From: Sporomusa sphaeroides DSM 2875
GTDB taxonomy: Bacteria; Bacillota; Negativicutes; Sporomusales; Sporomusaceae
Reading direction: 5' to 3'
Assembly: GCF_001941975.2 (NCBI RefSeq)
Contig: NZ_CP146991.1
Location: 4,275,001 to 4,339,000, forward strand
Length of the DNA stretch: 64,000 nt
Shown piece after piece: positions 42,668-52,138 of this stretch. Position 1 is the stretch's first letter. Each line of letters begins with the position of its first letter. The notes beneath the pieces were generated by a model. The model saw only the letters and a program-made list of their open reading frames with translations, was not told where the DNA came from and ran no database searches. A program made the translations under genes and the position numbers.

Positions 42668-44197
42668 TTAGGCTTCTTCTACAACTACCTTTTTGCCCCT
42701 GAGCTTCATAACGGCAGGCACCATGACCCACAGGGCGGCAATAACCAGAAAAGCTAGTGAAACCGGATCTTTGACAAACATGGAATAATCACCGTTATAC
42801 AGGTTCATGGCCCGACGCAGATTATTCTCAATCATTGGCCCCAGAATCAGGGACAGGACAATCGGCGCGATAGGATAATCATTTTTAGCCAGATAATAAG
42901 CCGCCAGACCACTGCCAATCATCAGCAGCAGGTTGAATACACTGACCTGTACGGCGTAAACACCAAATACCGAAATAGCAACAATCCCGGGAATCAGATA
43001 TTTGGGCGGTGTCTCAATTACCTTGGCAAAAACTTTAACCAACGGCAGATTTAAAATCAGCAGCATAACATTGCCGACAATCATACTGGCAATCAAACCC
43101 CAGGCAACTTGCGGATGATCCTGAAACAACAGCGGCCCGGGGGTAATATTAAACATAATGAGCGCCCCCATTAGGACGGCGGTGGTCCCTGTGCCGGGTA
43201 TTCCCAGCGTTAAGAGCGGAATCATGGCTCCCCCGGCAGCTCCGTTATTGGCAGCTTCCGGCGCAGCCACTCCTTCAATCGCCCCTTTACCGAAGTTCGC
43301 TCTATTTTTGCTCAGTTTCTTCTCTACCGTATATACCATAAAGGAAGACAACGTAGCCCCGCAGCCAGGCACCAACCCCTGAAAAAATCCTAACAGCGAA
43401 CCGCGGAGGATGGGGACAGTACTGTCTTTCAAGTCCTGCTTGGTCGGCATTACCCTGCCGACTTTAATCGCCTCACCTTTTGCATAGTCATTGGTTAAGA
43501 TGGTTTTAAATACCTCGCCCAGCGCAAACATGCCTACTGCCAGTGTCAGAAATTCGATACCGGAATAAAGTTCCGAAAAACCAAAAGTAAGCCGGGCAAC
43601 GCCGGATATGGGATCAACCCCCACTGTAGCCAAGATTAAACCAAAGACGGTCATCATAAAGGCTTTGATCTGCGACTTGCCGGCCAGGCTGCTCAAGGCG
43701 CAAAGCCCCAGAATCATCAGGGAAAATTGACCGGCAGGACTAAACTTAAGGGCAAGTTCCGCGAGCGGAACAGCCATAAAGACAAGCCCGATGCAGGCAA
43801 TCACCCCGGCCACAAACGAAGCAATGGCGCAAATCGCCAGGGCCGGGCCGGCCCGGCCCTGTTTCGCCATCTGATAGCCGTCCAAAGTCGTGCAGACCGA
43901 GGAGTTCTCACCCGGCGTATTGATCAAAATGGCGGTCGTCGACCCGCCGTACATTGCCCCATAATATACGCCTGCCAGTAAGATTATAGAGCTGGTGGCA
44001 GCTTGTTCCGGCGGCAGCCCGCTTGTCAGCGTTGCGGTAACCGGGATAAGGAGAGCAACACCGCTAATCGGGCCGATTCCCGGCAGCACGCCCACCAGCG
44101 TCCCAATCAGACAGCCGAAAAATGCGAAAAATATATTAGTGGGTTCTAAGGCTATTGCGAGACCTTGAAAAAGAAATTGTAACGCTTCCACTTCCAT
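42668..44197 (-). CDS. tctA: tripartite tricarboxylate transporter, large membrane subunit
   Basis: The 509-residue protein has about twelve membrane helices and the TctA signatures GTLVGVLPGIGPISGVALLI and YYGAMYGGSTTAILINTPGE near residues 35-130, plus TLGIPGTGTTAVLMGALIMF in the second half. It is the sodium- or proton-driven permease of the TTT family. It follows tctB by 6 bases and lies about 100 bases upstream of the aconitase gene. Confidence 0.95.
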   Translation of the reverse strand: MEVEALQFLFQGLAIALEPTNIFFAFFGCLIGTLVGVLPGIGPISGVALLIPVTATLTSGLPPEQAATSSIILLAGVYYGAMYGGSTTAILINTPGENSSVCTTLDGYQMAKQGRAGPALAICAIASFVAGVIACIGLVFMAVPLAELALKFSPAGQFSLMILGLCALSSLAGKSQIKAFMMTVFGLILATVGVDPISGVARLTFGFSELYSGIEFLTLAVGMFALGEVFKTILTNDYAKGEAIKVGRVMPTKQDLKDSTVPILRGSLLGFFQGLVPGCGATLSSFMVYTVEKKLSKNRANFGKGAIEGVAAPEAANNGAAGGAMIPLLTLGIPGTGTTAVLMGALIMFNITPGPLLFQDHPQVAWGLIASMIVGNVMLLILNLPLVKVFAKVIETPPKYLIPGIVAISVFGVYAVQVSVFNLLLMIGSGLAAYYLAKNDYPIAPIVLSLILGPMIENNLRRAMNLYNGDYSMFVKDPVSLAFLVIAALWVMVPAVMKLRGKKVVVEEA

Positions 44198-44203
44198 CCC
44201 TCC

Positions 44204-44647
44204 TTAAAAAGGCAGCGGCGGTAATACGCCCAGGAATATTTCCACATAAAAATAGTAAATGCCGCCGGAAAATAGGGCTGCAATAATTGCTGAATGCAGG
44301 TATTTCCCTTTTTCCATAGTTTGAAAACCAGCGAACAGGAACAAAAAAGTAGAAATAACATAGCCAAGCGGCTCAATCAACAGTGCGTACAGCAGCAGTG
44401 AAATAAGAATGATAAAAAACTTCTTATACTCAAGCTGCTCTTGTTTATCAGGGGTTTTTGACCGGAGTGCCGCAATAAGATTCACCGTACTAAGAATAAC
44501 GAGAATTACCGCCAAAAAGCTGGGGAGGGCCTTCGGTCCGATAGCAATCCCCACATTGGATACTGTTAATGTTTCTGCATACAGATACAGTGCGACACCT
44601 AAAACTATGAAAAGGATACTTACATAGCGGTCAAACGCTTTATTCAC
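44204..44647 (-). CDS. tctB: tripartite tricarboxylate transporter, small membrane subunit
   Basis: The 147-residue protein has four hydrophobic helices, as expected for TctB (VSILFIVLGVALYLYAETLT, then GPKALPSFLAVILVILSTVN). GTG 44647 is preferred because the GTG at 44659 overlaps the AAGGAAGG site. It is poorly conserved in sequence, so the call rests on size, helices and its place between tctC and tctA. Confidence 0.88.
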   Translation of the reverse strand: MNKAFDRYVSILFIVLGVALYLYAETLTVSNVGIAIGPKALPSFLAVILVILSTVNLIAALRSKTPDKQEQLEYKKFFIILISLLLYALLIEPLGYVISTFLFLFAGFQTMEKGKYLHSAIIAALFSGGIYYFYVEIFLGVLPPLPF

Positions 44648-44670
44648 AACGCACTTCACCTTCCTTTCTA

Positions 44671-44709
44671 AAAACAGGGAGAAGACGGTGCTCTTCTCCC
44701 TGTTTTTTT
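44671..44709. terminator. hairpin between tctC and tctB
   Basis: AACAGGGAGAAG pairs with CTTCTCCCTGTT, with T runs on both sides. Placed after the binding-protein gene, it would let tctC be made in excess over the membrane subunits. Confidence 0.75.
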
Positions 44710-44723
44710 ACATGACCGAAAAT

Positions 44724-45749
44724 TTATTTCGCCATGCCCATCTCTTTATAGATTTCGGTATACATAATCTGTTCGGCTTTAATATGGTCGTAGAAGCCTT
44801 TTGCATCTTTAAAAGTGTAAATAACCCCTTGCTTTTTCAGTTCGTCTTTCCATTCTTGCGTATTGCACAGTTCTGCTACCTTTTCTGCCCAGTATTTCTT
44901 GGCAGGCTCAGGTATATCTTTCCCGGCGAAAACTCCGCGCCAGTTAGTGGTAACAACATCAAAACCCTGTTCTTTATAGGTGGGAATATCTTTCATAACT
45001 TCATCTTCGGCAATTCTTACTGCCGATGAAACACCCAATACTCTTACCCTGCCGGCTTGAACATACTGTTTAATGGAAGATACGTCGGAGGTCAGCGCGT
45101 CGGCATTGCCGCCAAGCAGAGCTGTCAAGGCTTCGCCGCCGCCATCATAGGTATTGTATTTCATGCCTTTAATATCAACACCGGCTTTGCGTGCAATCAG
45201 GACTGAGTTAAGATGATCCCAGGTCCCGGGAGCACCGCCGCCGCAGAATTGTACACTCGCGGGATCAGCTTTAGCGGCATCATACAGTTCTTTTAAAGTT
45301 TTATACTTGGAATCCGCTCTGACGGCAATAACTCCGTAGTCTTCCTGCAATAATGCCACAGGATATACCTGTTCAGGACCAATCGGGCTGTTTCCGTCTT
45401 TCTTGATATAATTTAAGATAAAAGGAGTAGACGCGATCATTAATTTATGATCATTCTTTCCATCCTGGGTAGCAAACGCTACCGTGCCTGTAACCTGTCC
45501 GCCACCGGGTTTGTTCTCGACCAGTAGTGGCTGGGTAACAATTTTCTTTTGATCAAAGATTTTTGCCATAGTTCTCGCAACCATATCAAGCCCACCGCCT
45601 GCCCCTGCGACGGCCAGCAGTGTTACTTGCTTCTGCGGCGTCCAGGCTTTCTTGTCGTCAGGCGCTGCCGCTTGTTTGCTGCAGCCGGCCAAACTGATTA
45701 CCAGCACAATGGCGAGCAGCACTGATAATAGCTTTGATTTTGAAAACAT
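44724..45749 (-). CDS. tctC: tripartite tricarboxylate transporter, substrate-binding lipoprotein
   Basis: The 341-residue protein starts at ATG 45749 after GGGAG. It has a lipoprotein signal peptide (LLAIVLVISLAGCSKQ, lipobox LAGC), so it is anchored by its cysteine. The mature part is a Bug/TctC family binding protein (VTLLAVAGAGGGLDMVARTM, NKPGGGQVTGTVAFA, GGGAPGTWDHLNSVLIARKA). It catches the substrate for TctAB and is the first gene of the operon. Homologues bind many carboxylates, so citrate is likely from context but not certain. Confidence 0.93.
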   Translation of the reverse strand: MFSKSKLLSVLLAIVLVISLAGCSKQAAAPDDKKAWTPQKQVTLLAVAGAGGGLDMVARTMAKIFDQKKIVTQPLLVENKPGGGQVTGTVAFATQDGKNDHKLMIASTPFILNYIKKDGNSPIGPEQVYPVALLQEDYGVIAVRADSKYKTLKELYDAAKADPASVQFCGGGAPGTWDHLNSVLIARKAGVDIKGMKYNTYDGGGEALTALLGGNADALTSDVSSIKQYVQAGRVRVLGVSSAVRIAEDEVMKDIPTYKEQGFDVVTTNWRGVFAGKDIPEPAKKYWAEKVAELCNTQEWKDELKKQGVIYTFKDAKGFYDHIKAEQIMYTEIYKEMGMAK

Positions 45750-46175
45750 CTTTGCACACTCCCTTTTAATAATTGATACAAAACATTGCCAATAACTGTT
45801 GTATCCGCTCCCTTCCATCCCTCCTCTAATTTATTAAATATTCAGAACATTATTATGAAGGTGAGTCCGACGGTGTACATTATTGCCACCTATTCCAGGC
45901 AGCAAAGGTATCAGCTTTCCTTATAGGCTGTTATGCCGCAAAGTATAGCTGCTGGTATAATTATAACTAATTTTTGTAAGGATGCATAATTCAGATAAAA
46001 AATGGAAATCCATTCAAATATTAAATATCAGAATATTAAGAGAGCAAATCGAAACAAAAAAACGGCAACCGGGGAGTAGCCGGAGGCCGAGCTTTTGTTG
46101 CAAAATCCGTGTATGCAAACCAAATGTTTAAGCGCCCCTTCCTGCTGCGATTGCGCAGCGAAACGGCAAACATTT
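45750..46175. other. gene-free stretch between tctC and the small secreted protein
   Basis: About 425 bases, including the presumed tctC promoter. An interrupted G+C-rich hairpin followed by seven T on the minus strand (46052-46090) probably ends the transcript of the 46176 gene. No credible reading frame is seen. Confidence 0.4.
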
Positions 46176-46640
46176 TTATTTTACAAATTTTATATTGGTT
46201 GCTACGTTGTCTCCCGAGCCACCGTTTGTTCCGCGGGAAGTGACAATGATGGTGTTCGAAACACCCAGATAGGTTGACGGTATTTTATAAACAATCTCGT
46301 AACCGCCAACCATCCGTCCGCTGTCAGTAATAAAAAATTGTTTCTCAAAGAGTTGCGAATGCTTATACTGGGTTCCATTTACCTTGATAAAAGTCAGGTT
46401 CCAGTTTGGAATGCCGGTATAGATAACACTCATATACAGCTCCGGACCTGAGAATGAATAGTCGTGCATACTTCTGGGATAGTTAGCCGGCGTAAATTGC
46501 CATTGGTAGTTACAACTCTGAGCCGTAAAGGCGTGAATATCAACTTTGGTTAAGGCCGGAGCCGGGCCTGCCATTGCCACTGCTGAGCTCAAAAATACGG
46601 CCATACAAACCAGCAAAAGGAATACTACAGACTTTTTCAT
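46176..46640 (-). CDS. small secreted protein of unknown function
   Basis: The 154-residue protein has a clear signal peptide (MKKSVVFLLLVCMAVFLSSA, cleavage near AMA-GPAPA). The mature part of about 125 residues is beta-rich and aromatic (NYQWQFTPANYPRSMHDYSF, YMSVIYTGIPNWNLTFIKVN) and ends NIKFVK. The start has GGAGG 10 bases upstream. No family is recognised. The last codons recur at 50588-50610, suggesting a lost second copy there. Confidence 0.7.
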   Translation of the reverse strand: MKKSVVFLLLVCMAVFLSSAVAMAGPAPALTKVDIHAFTAQSCNYQWQFTPANYPRSMHDYSFSGPELYMSVIYTGIPNWNLTFIKVNGTQYKHSQLFEKQFFITDSGRMVGGYEIVYKIPSTYLGVSNTIIVTSRGTNGGSGDNVATNIKFVK

Positions 46641-46779
46641 ATAGCTGTCCTCCGTTATAGGAATGAATTGGGGAACTGTTCAAAGCTTCCTTGCAGGGAC
46701 ACGGGATTGGACAAGCCCCTGCTTCCCTATCGAAATATATTCCCAATAAAGCGCAGAAATCCTGCAACGCTTTAAGAAA

Positions 46780-46830
46780 ATACGCAAACCCCGATAATGG
46801 ATTATTTATTTCCACTATCGGGGCTTTGCT
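46780..46830. repeat. 51-bp palindromic repeat, copy 1
   Basis: CCCCGATAATGGA faces TCCACTATCGGGG with one mismatch, flanked by TACGCAA and CTTTGCT. It lies 46 bases after the malic enzyme frame on the minus strand and could end its transcript. A nearly identical copy is at 50628-50677. Confidence 0.8.
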
Positions 46831-46876
46831 TCAATCATACTCCTGCCGGCTAAGGGGTTACACTATACTTTTTCTA

Positions 46877-48103
46877 TCAGCCTAGTTTTACCCGCGCCGC
46901 AGTTTTTGCCCGCACTTCCTCCGGATCGACTTTAATCCTGGCCACACCTGTTTCCATAGCTGCCCGTGCCACCGCGGCGGCCACTGCCGGAGCTACCATT
47001 GGATTAAATACGTCAGGGACAATATAGTCCTCCCGCAATTCATTCTCAGGAATAATATTGGCGATAGCGTACGCTGCCGCAAGTTTCATCTCTTCGTTAA
47101 TCTGCCGGGCTCTTACGTCCAGGGCACCGCGGAATAGTCCCGGAAAAACCGATGAGTTGTTGACTTGGTTTGGTGCATCCGATCGGCCGGTTCCGGCTAC
47201 TCTTGCTCCGGCTGCTTTGGCGTCGGCATAGTAGGCTTCGGGGACTGGGTTAGCCATCGAAATAACAGTTGAATCCTTCGCCATACTGCCGATGATCTCC
47301 TTGGTAAATATACCGGGAGCAGAAACTCCGGCAAGGACATCCGCCCCTGCAGCGATCTACGCAAGGTTCCCTTGCAATTTATTCTTGTTGGTGTCTTTAG
47401 CCAATTCAGCCTGCACCCGGTTTAATCCAGGCATACCTTCATACAGCGCGCCGGCCATGTCCACCATAATAACGTTTTCTGCACCGGCGTTGAGCAGTAT
47501 CCTGCCGATAGCCGTTCCGGCAGCCCCAGCGCCGTTAACAACTATTTTCACGTTTTTTATATCTTTTTTAACAAATCTTAACGCACCGAGAATGCCAGCC
47601 AGAGCGGCGATCGCCGTACCATGCTGGTCGTCATGAAATACGGGGATATTCATTTCCTTTTTCAGAATATCCTCGATATCATAGCATTTAGGCGAAGAGA
47701 AGTCCTCGAGATTTATGCCTGCAAAGCTAGGTTCAAGCAGTTTTATTGTTTCAATAATTTTTGCTTGATCTTTCGTACCGAGACAAATAGGCACGGCATC
47801 CACATCGGCAAAGGTCTTATAAATTACACTTTTGCCTTCCATAACCGGCATGGCGGCTTCAGGCCCGATATCACCAAGACCGAGAACACGGGTACCGTCA
47901 GAAATAACAGCTATCATGTTGCCCCGGCAGGTATACTCAAAAGAAAGATCTTTGTTTAGTGCTATCTCCTTACAGGGTTCAGCAACCCCGGGAGTATAGG
48001 CAATACTGAGGTCATGCATATTCTTAAGCGGCATTTTACTGGCAACCTGCAATTTCCCCTGATGTTCTTTATGCGCATTTAAGGCTTCTTCTCTAATGTC
48101 CAT
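46877..48103 (-). pseudogene. NAD(P)-dependent malic enzyme interrupted by an in-frame amber codon
   Basis: Two open parts are in the same frame: 48103-47357 (248 residues from ATG 48103, MDIREEALNAHKEHQGKL, with GAGGGG ribosome site) and 47356-46877. A single TAG at 47357-47359 lies between KLQGNLA and IAAGADVLAGVSAP. Most homologues have Asp or Glu here, and GAG to TAG is one base change. Both halves have normal malic-enzyme motifs ([53 protein letters not shown]). Total length, about 408 codons, is normal. The enzyme would turn malate into pyruvate and CO2. It is either freshly inactivated or a sequencing error. Confidence 0.85.
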
Positions 48104-48264
48104 GTAATCCCCTCGTATTATAAAGTAGTAGTGATTAGAGCCCCTCTCCAAGGGCTATGTGCTACAATGTTTAAGGACACTGACCGGTTACCGTTTCGAC
48201 AAGGCAAAGCAACTTACAGCCGGCTCCAATAACTTACGAATGAGTCGCTGGGGTTGTATCCCTG

Positions 48265-49533
48265 CTATTTATTGATTAAAGGAACGGTTATGCTTCCCAT
48301 TGGCATAAGAATAATACGCGGCTGTGACATACCTAATGTATTCATAGCAATTTTCATTGCTTCTTCCATATCCTTGGCCGGTGTGAATAGTAACAGCCGG
48401 GCAAGTTCCGGCGGCATGGATGAAACTAGAATAAAGTGAGCTTTTTTCATTAACCGGGTAACCGCGAAGGCTTTATGTGCACCTATCTGAAAATCCGCCC
48501 TAACAGCAGTTTCCACTTGCTCAGGTGTCGTATATTGCTGCATAGTTTTCTCGTAGGTTGCCGATCCGGAACCGTCCGCACATTCTCCGAGAATAATCAC
48601 TACGCCGCCCTTCCGGACCGCGCACCAGGCATTATCCATTGTCTTCTGTAACTGATAGACATTAATATCCTTGGGGTAGCCGCCGCAAGAGGCAATGACT
48701 AAATCAGCTTCTTTCTCCACAGGCACCCCGTACACGTCATTTACAAACTCGCAACACTCCCGGTGGGCTTGAATATAGTCGCCTGCGAATACTCTTAAAA
48801 ATTCTTTTTTTTCGTTTAACACGACATTAATCAAAAAGGAGGGCCGGCACATTTCCGTACCTTCTACCTGATCATGATATATTGGGTTTCCCTCTAGTTT
48901 ACCGATTACAGCATTGGAATCCAGCATCAAACTATGATTTTTGCGAACAGTTTCATAGTAAGCGACACCCGGCAGCATGGCTTTGCGCCCGCCGCCGAAA
49001 CCAGCAAAAAAGTGATGTACGACACTGCCTGTACAAATAATGTGATCGGCTTCCACAACCTTGTTATTAAAATAAACGGGCGTTCCATAGGAAGTTGTCC
49101 CAAAATACCGGAACTGTCCTTCATCCCGGCAATCGCTGTTATACATCCTCACCCTTTGTGCCACAGCGCTACCAACTTCACCAACCATCTCTTCTTCAGT
49201 CATCAGCCGGTGCGTTCCCAGTGCGAACACAATCCACATATCCTTGTCCGGAATCCCTGCACTGTTAAGCTCATCAAGCAGTATTGGCATAAAAATATGG
49301 CTATTGGCTACCCTGGTAGTATCATTGACAATAAATACAACAGTTTCACCGGGCTTGACAATATCCCGTAACGGCTTACACCCGATCGGGTTACGAATTG
49401 CCTCTCGGACAGACTCTGCAGGGGCAGGCAAAACCGAACATTGTTTAATATATAATTCATCAGTTACTAACGAGTCGTCAATAGTGAAGTTGACTTTTCC
49501 TTTGCCATACTTATAAGTATAATCCTTTTGCAT
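48265..49533 (-). CDS. larA: LarA-family nickel-pincer racemase
   Basis: The 422-residue protein (ATG 49533, GGAG 10 bases upstream) belongs to the lactate racemase LarA family (DUF2088). The active-site region reads GSVVHHFFAGFGGGRKAMLP with the paired His and the Lys that holds the nickel-pincer cofactor, and then VRKNHS with the nickel-ligand His. LarA proteins racemise or epimerise 2-hydroxy acids. Beyond lactate, homologues act on malate and sugar acids. The cofactor genes larB, larC and larE are absent here. Its neighbours are a broken malic enzyme and a SucD fragment, so a malate or similar hydroxy acid is a reasonable guess. Confidence 0.85.
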   Translation of the reverse strand: MQKDYTYKYGKGKVNFTIDDSLVTDELYIKQCSVLPAPAESVREAIRNPIGCKPLRDIVKPGETVVFIVNDTTRVANSHIFMPILLDELNSAGIPDKDMWIVFALGTHRLMTEEEMVGEVGSAVAQRVRMYNSDCRDEGQFRYFGTTSYGTPVYFNNKVVEADHIICTGSVVHHFFAGFGGGRKAMLPGVAYYETVRKNHSLMLDSNAVIGKLEGNPIYHDQVEGTEMCRPSFLINVVLNEKKEFLRVFAGDYIQAHRECCEFVNDVYGVPVEKEADLVIASCGGYPKDINVYQLQKTMDNAWCAVRKGGVVIILGECADGSGSATYEKTMQQYTTPEQVETAVRADFQIGAHKAFAVTRLMKKAHFILVSSMPPELARLLLFTPAKDMEEAMKIAMNTLGMSQPRIILMPMGSITVPLINK

Positions 49534-49720
49534 ACTCAATACACTCCATACTTTTTATTTATAAGATTGCCCATGTAACCAGATTTTTGCCAATAGTCTC
49601 CGGGACATCGCCTTCCGCATTAGGTCAATCTTAATATACTTCAAACTACCGTTAAAGTGAATAAATTAGATGGATTTTATTCCAAATAACAATAATTATT
49701 GTAACCGGTGGACTAATAGA

Positions 49721-49918
49721 CTAACAAGGTATATAAAGAATTGTTGTTTTAATTGTCAGAACCAACAGCAAGAACAAAGACAGCATGGCAATACTTCGCT
49801 GGGTTCTAAGAAAATCGGCTTTAAAGTAATCCAGGGTCACTAAGAGGCATAAGTGGGCCGGCGAGAGTAGAATTACGACGAGCACCAACGTCAGTAACAC
49901 TACCAAAATATTTATCAT
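49721..49918 (-). CDS. small two-helix membrane protein
   Basis: The 65-residue protein starts at ATG 49918 (MINILVVLLTLVLVVILLSP) with a good AAAAGGAG site 6 bases upstream. A longer frame has no ribosome site. It has two membrane helices (residues 2-25 and about 42-62). No family is recognised. It stands alone between larA and the SucD fragment. Confidence 0.6.
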   Translation of the reverse strand: MINILVVLLTLVLVVILLSPAHLCLLVTLDYFKADFLRTQRSIAMLSLFLLLVLTIKTTILYIPC

Positions 49919-50032
49919 ACTGTTCTCCTTTTTTAGTTGCAGGTTTGAAGGCGTAATAATTGATACCGAATAAGCGAATAAGCCGCATAAAATAAATTTT
50001 CCTTTTATACGGCCTACGCTCAATCTGCTACC

Positions 50033-50566
50033 TTATAGAACTTGTTTTAACAGTTCGACGATCTCGTCCGGGCTGTCGGCAATATGCACACCGGCGGCCG
50101 TCAGAATATCTATCTTGGATTCAGCACTGCCCGCGCCATCCGCACCCACGATAGCGCCTGCATGACCCATTACTTTGCCTTTCGGCGCGTGTCTGCCGGC
50201 AATGTAGGCTATGACCGGCTTTTTCATGTGATTTTTTATATAACTGGCGGCAGTCTCTTCATCCGTTCCGCCAATCTCGCCAATTAAAACAACGGCCTCC
50301 GTTTGTTCGTCCTCTTCAAACATCGGCAGCAGCTTGACAAACGAGGTGCCGGGAATTACGTCACCGCCCACACCTACACAAGTAGACTGGCCGATACCGT
50401 TCTTGGTCATTTCATTCACCGTTTCATAGGAGTTTGTTGCACTGCGGGACATTAAGCCAACTGAACCCTCGCTGTAAATCCGGTGGTCCATAACGTAAGT
50501 TTCATCCGTCAATTTAACTGAAACCAAATAACGGAAAAAGGAGGTGGCGCAAAACGCTCTATGCAT
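50033..50566 (-). pseudogene. succinyl-CoA synthetase alpha (SucD) C-terminal fragment
   Basis: The reading frame holds only the second half of a SucD-type protein. It runs from about [20 protein letters not shown] through [40 protein letters not shown] and the phospho-histidine loop GKVMGHAGAIVGADGAGSAE. The N-terminal CoA-binding Rossmann domain (about 120 residues) is missing. The first 25 residues of the frame look random. No beta subunit (SucC) is adjacent. It is probably the remnant of a CoA ligase, perhaps acting on malate or succinate. Confidence 0.8.
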
Positions 50567-50587
50567 AGCAGCGTAAAATGGCCCCTC

Positions 50588-50677
50588 TTTTTTATTTTAC
50601 AAATTTTATAATTGTTTCCCCAAAGAGATACGCAAGCCCCGATAATGGATTATTATTTCCACTATCGGGGCTTTGCT
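50588..50677. repeat. palindromic repeat copy 2 with a tail of the small secreted gene
   Basis: 50628-50677 repeats 46780-46830 with three differences. Just beside it, 50588-50610 shares TTTTATTTTACAAATTTTAT with 46174-46193, the last codons (IKFVK and stop) of the small secreted gene. In this copy the body of that gene is absent, so it looks like the deleted remains of a duplicate cassette. Confidence 0.7.
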
Positions 50678-50685
50678 GGTTGCAA

Positions 50686-52125
50686 TTATTTTGCCAATAA
50701 TACCGCTATGGCTTCTTTGAGTGTATTTTGTTCACCGACATTGCCCGGAAAAATAATGAAAGGTATTTGCGGAAATTTACTTTCCGCGCCGGTTTTCCAT
50801 ACCGGTATGCCTGGCCGGATCTGGCCCAGCACATTTGCCTGCTTGATCTTCAGCGCTTTTGTCCCAATATCACTGGAAGTAATGCCGCCCTTGGCGACAA
50901 TGAAGGCCGGAGTCACCTGCAGCCTGCCAACCAGCGACTGGACGGCCTCCGATATTTTGACAGAACGGGCCAATGCGTCCTGGGGAGAATCATCTTCTAA
51001 TGACAACAGCCGCCGTTTGGTGTGGACAACTACGGTAGTGCCTTGGCGTAACAGTTCTTCTTCCTGCTTTACGACCGACGCAATTTCCGCCTGAAAACGC
51101 TCTTCATCCAGCACTAAGTCGGAATTGAACTCGATAACCTGTATTCCCGGCAAGGTTTTTAACTCTTCCAGTTGGCTTGTCGTCTTTTGCGTATGAGAGC
51201 CAACCACAACGATACCGCCGGCGGCGATATCGCCGGTTATCATATCCCGCCTGGTCAGCAGCGGCTTATCGGTGATTGCACCCAGCTCTTTGACAAAGCC
51301 GGCCGCTGTGCGGAACAGAAACTGTTTGCCCTGAGCCATTGCGCGGTAAAGCGCGATACAGAACACTTTTATATCACAGGCATCAATGGCATTGACAACT
51401 ACTTTGCCGAAATTGGTCATAGCCATGAGTTTGTCGGCAATCCCCTGAATATTTAGTGCCCGCAGCTCTTGCAGGGAAATGGCAACCACATTTTCTTTTT
51501 TGTAAAGTCCCCGGGATTTTTCTTCAATATAGGCGGATAAGTCCGATGATGTATAGCCAAAGGTCTTATCCTTGGCAAATTCAGTTTCCCCTGCCGGAAC
51601 CAGGGCATCACCATACTGAACATAGTGAATATTATCAATGGTAAACCGGCCGCCTTCTTTAAAATAAGGGCAGATGATTTCCCCGTCAACCTTTTTGCCT
51701 GTATGATGCTCCCATTGCTCCTGCAGCATCATGGTTTCCAGAGGATAATGCCCCCTGAGGGTCGAGTCGCTGCGGCTGACAATCAGATAATCCCGCCCCT
51801 GTTCACCGGCAACCCTGGCAATCATCGCCCCGATATCCCGGTGGGCTTTGCTTGTCTGCTCTTGGGTAAACCCGCGCGAGTTTGTCAAAATGTAAAATAC
51901 TTTGTTCTTTTCCTGAAAGCCCTGACTAACACTTTCATAAGTCCAATCGGTATATACCGAAATGTCGTGAACAGTTTGCGTACCTGTCGGATCATCATCC
52001 AGTACAATAATTTTGCGGGGGTCACCGGCAACAGCTTGTTGTAACAGCAACGCCACATGATTTTCATCGACCTTAGGATAGGACTTCAGCCGGTCAGCAC
52101 TCAGGTGTGGTAGTGATTTCATCAT
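50686..52125 (-). CDS. four-carbon acid sugar kinase family (DUF1537) protein
   Basis: The 479-residue protein matches the DUF1537 kinases that phosphorylate 4-carbon sugar acids (threonate, erythronate, 3-oxo-tetronate). The N-terminal substrate domain has KIIVLDDDPTGTQTVHDISV and LIVSRSDSTLRGHYPLETMM. The C-terminal nucleotide domain has TPAFIVAKGGITSSDIGTKA and ends IIFPGNVGEQNTLKEAIAVL. It is the last intact gene of the operon, 13 bases after the BKACE gene. The acid phosphorylated is unknown, and the neighbours differ from characterised DtnK/OtnK operons. Confidence 0.88.
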   Translation of the reverse strand: MMKSLPHLSADRLKSYPKVDENHVALLLQQAVAGDPRKIIVLDDDPTGTQTVHDISVYTDWTYESVSQGFQEKNKVFYILTNSRGFTQEQTSKAHRDIGAMIARVAGEQGRDYLIVSRSDSTLRGHYPLETMMLQEQWEHHTGKKVDGEIICPYFKEGGRFTIDNIHYVQYGDALVPAGETEFAKDKTFGYTSSDLSAYIEEKSRGLYKKENVVAISLQELRALNIQGIADKLMAMTNFGKVVVNAIDACDIKVFCIALYRAMAQGKQFLFRTAAGFVKELGAITDKPLLTRRDMITGDIAAGGIVVVGSHTQKTTSQLEELKTLPGIQVIEFNSDLVLDEERFQAEIASVVKQEEELLRQGTTVVVHTKRRLLSLEDDSPQDALARSVKISEAVQSLVGRLQVTPAFIVAKGGITSSDIGTKALKIKQANVLGQIRPGIPVWKTGAESKFPQIPFIIFPGNVGEQNTLKEAIAVLLAK

Positions 52126-52138
52126 TTCAACATCCTAT

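Noticed and set aside
47357-47359. The amber codon as a pyrrolysine site
   Set aside because: Malic enzymes are not known pyrrolysine proteins, no pyl genes are in the window, and a one-base change from GAG explains it.
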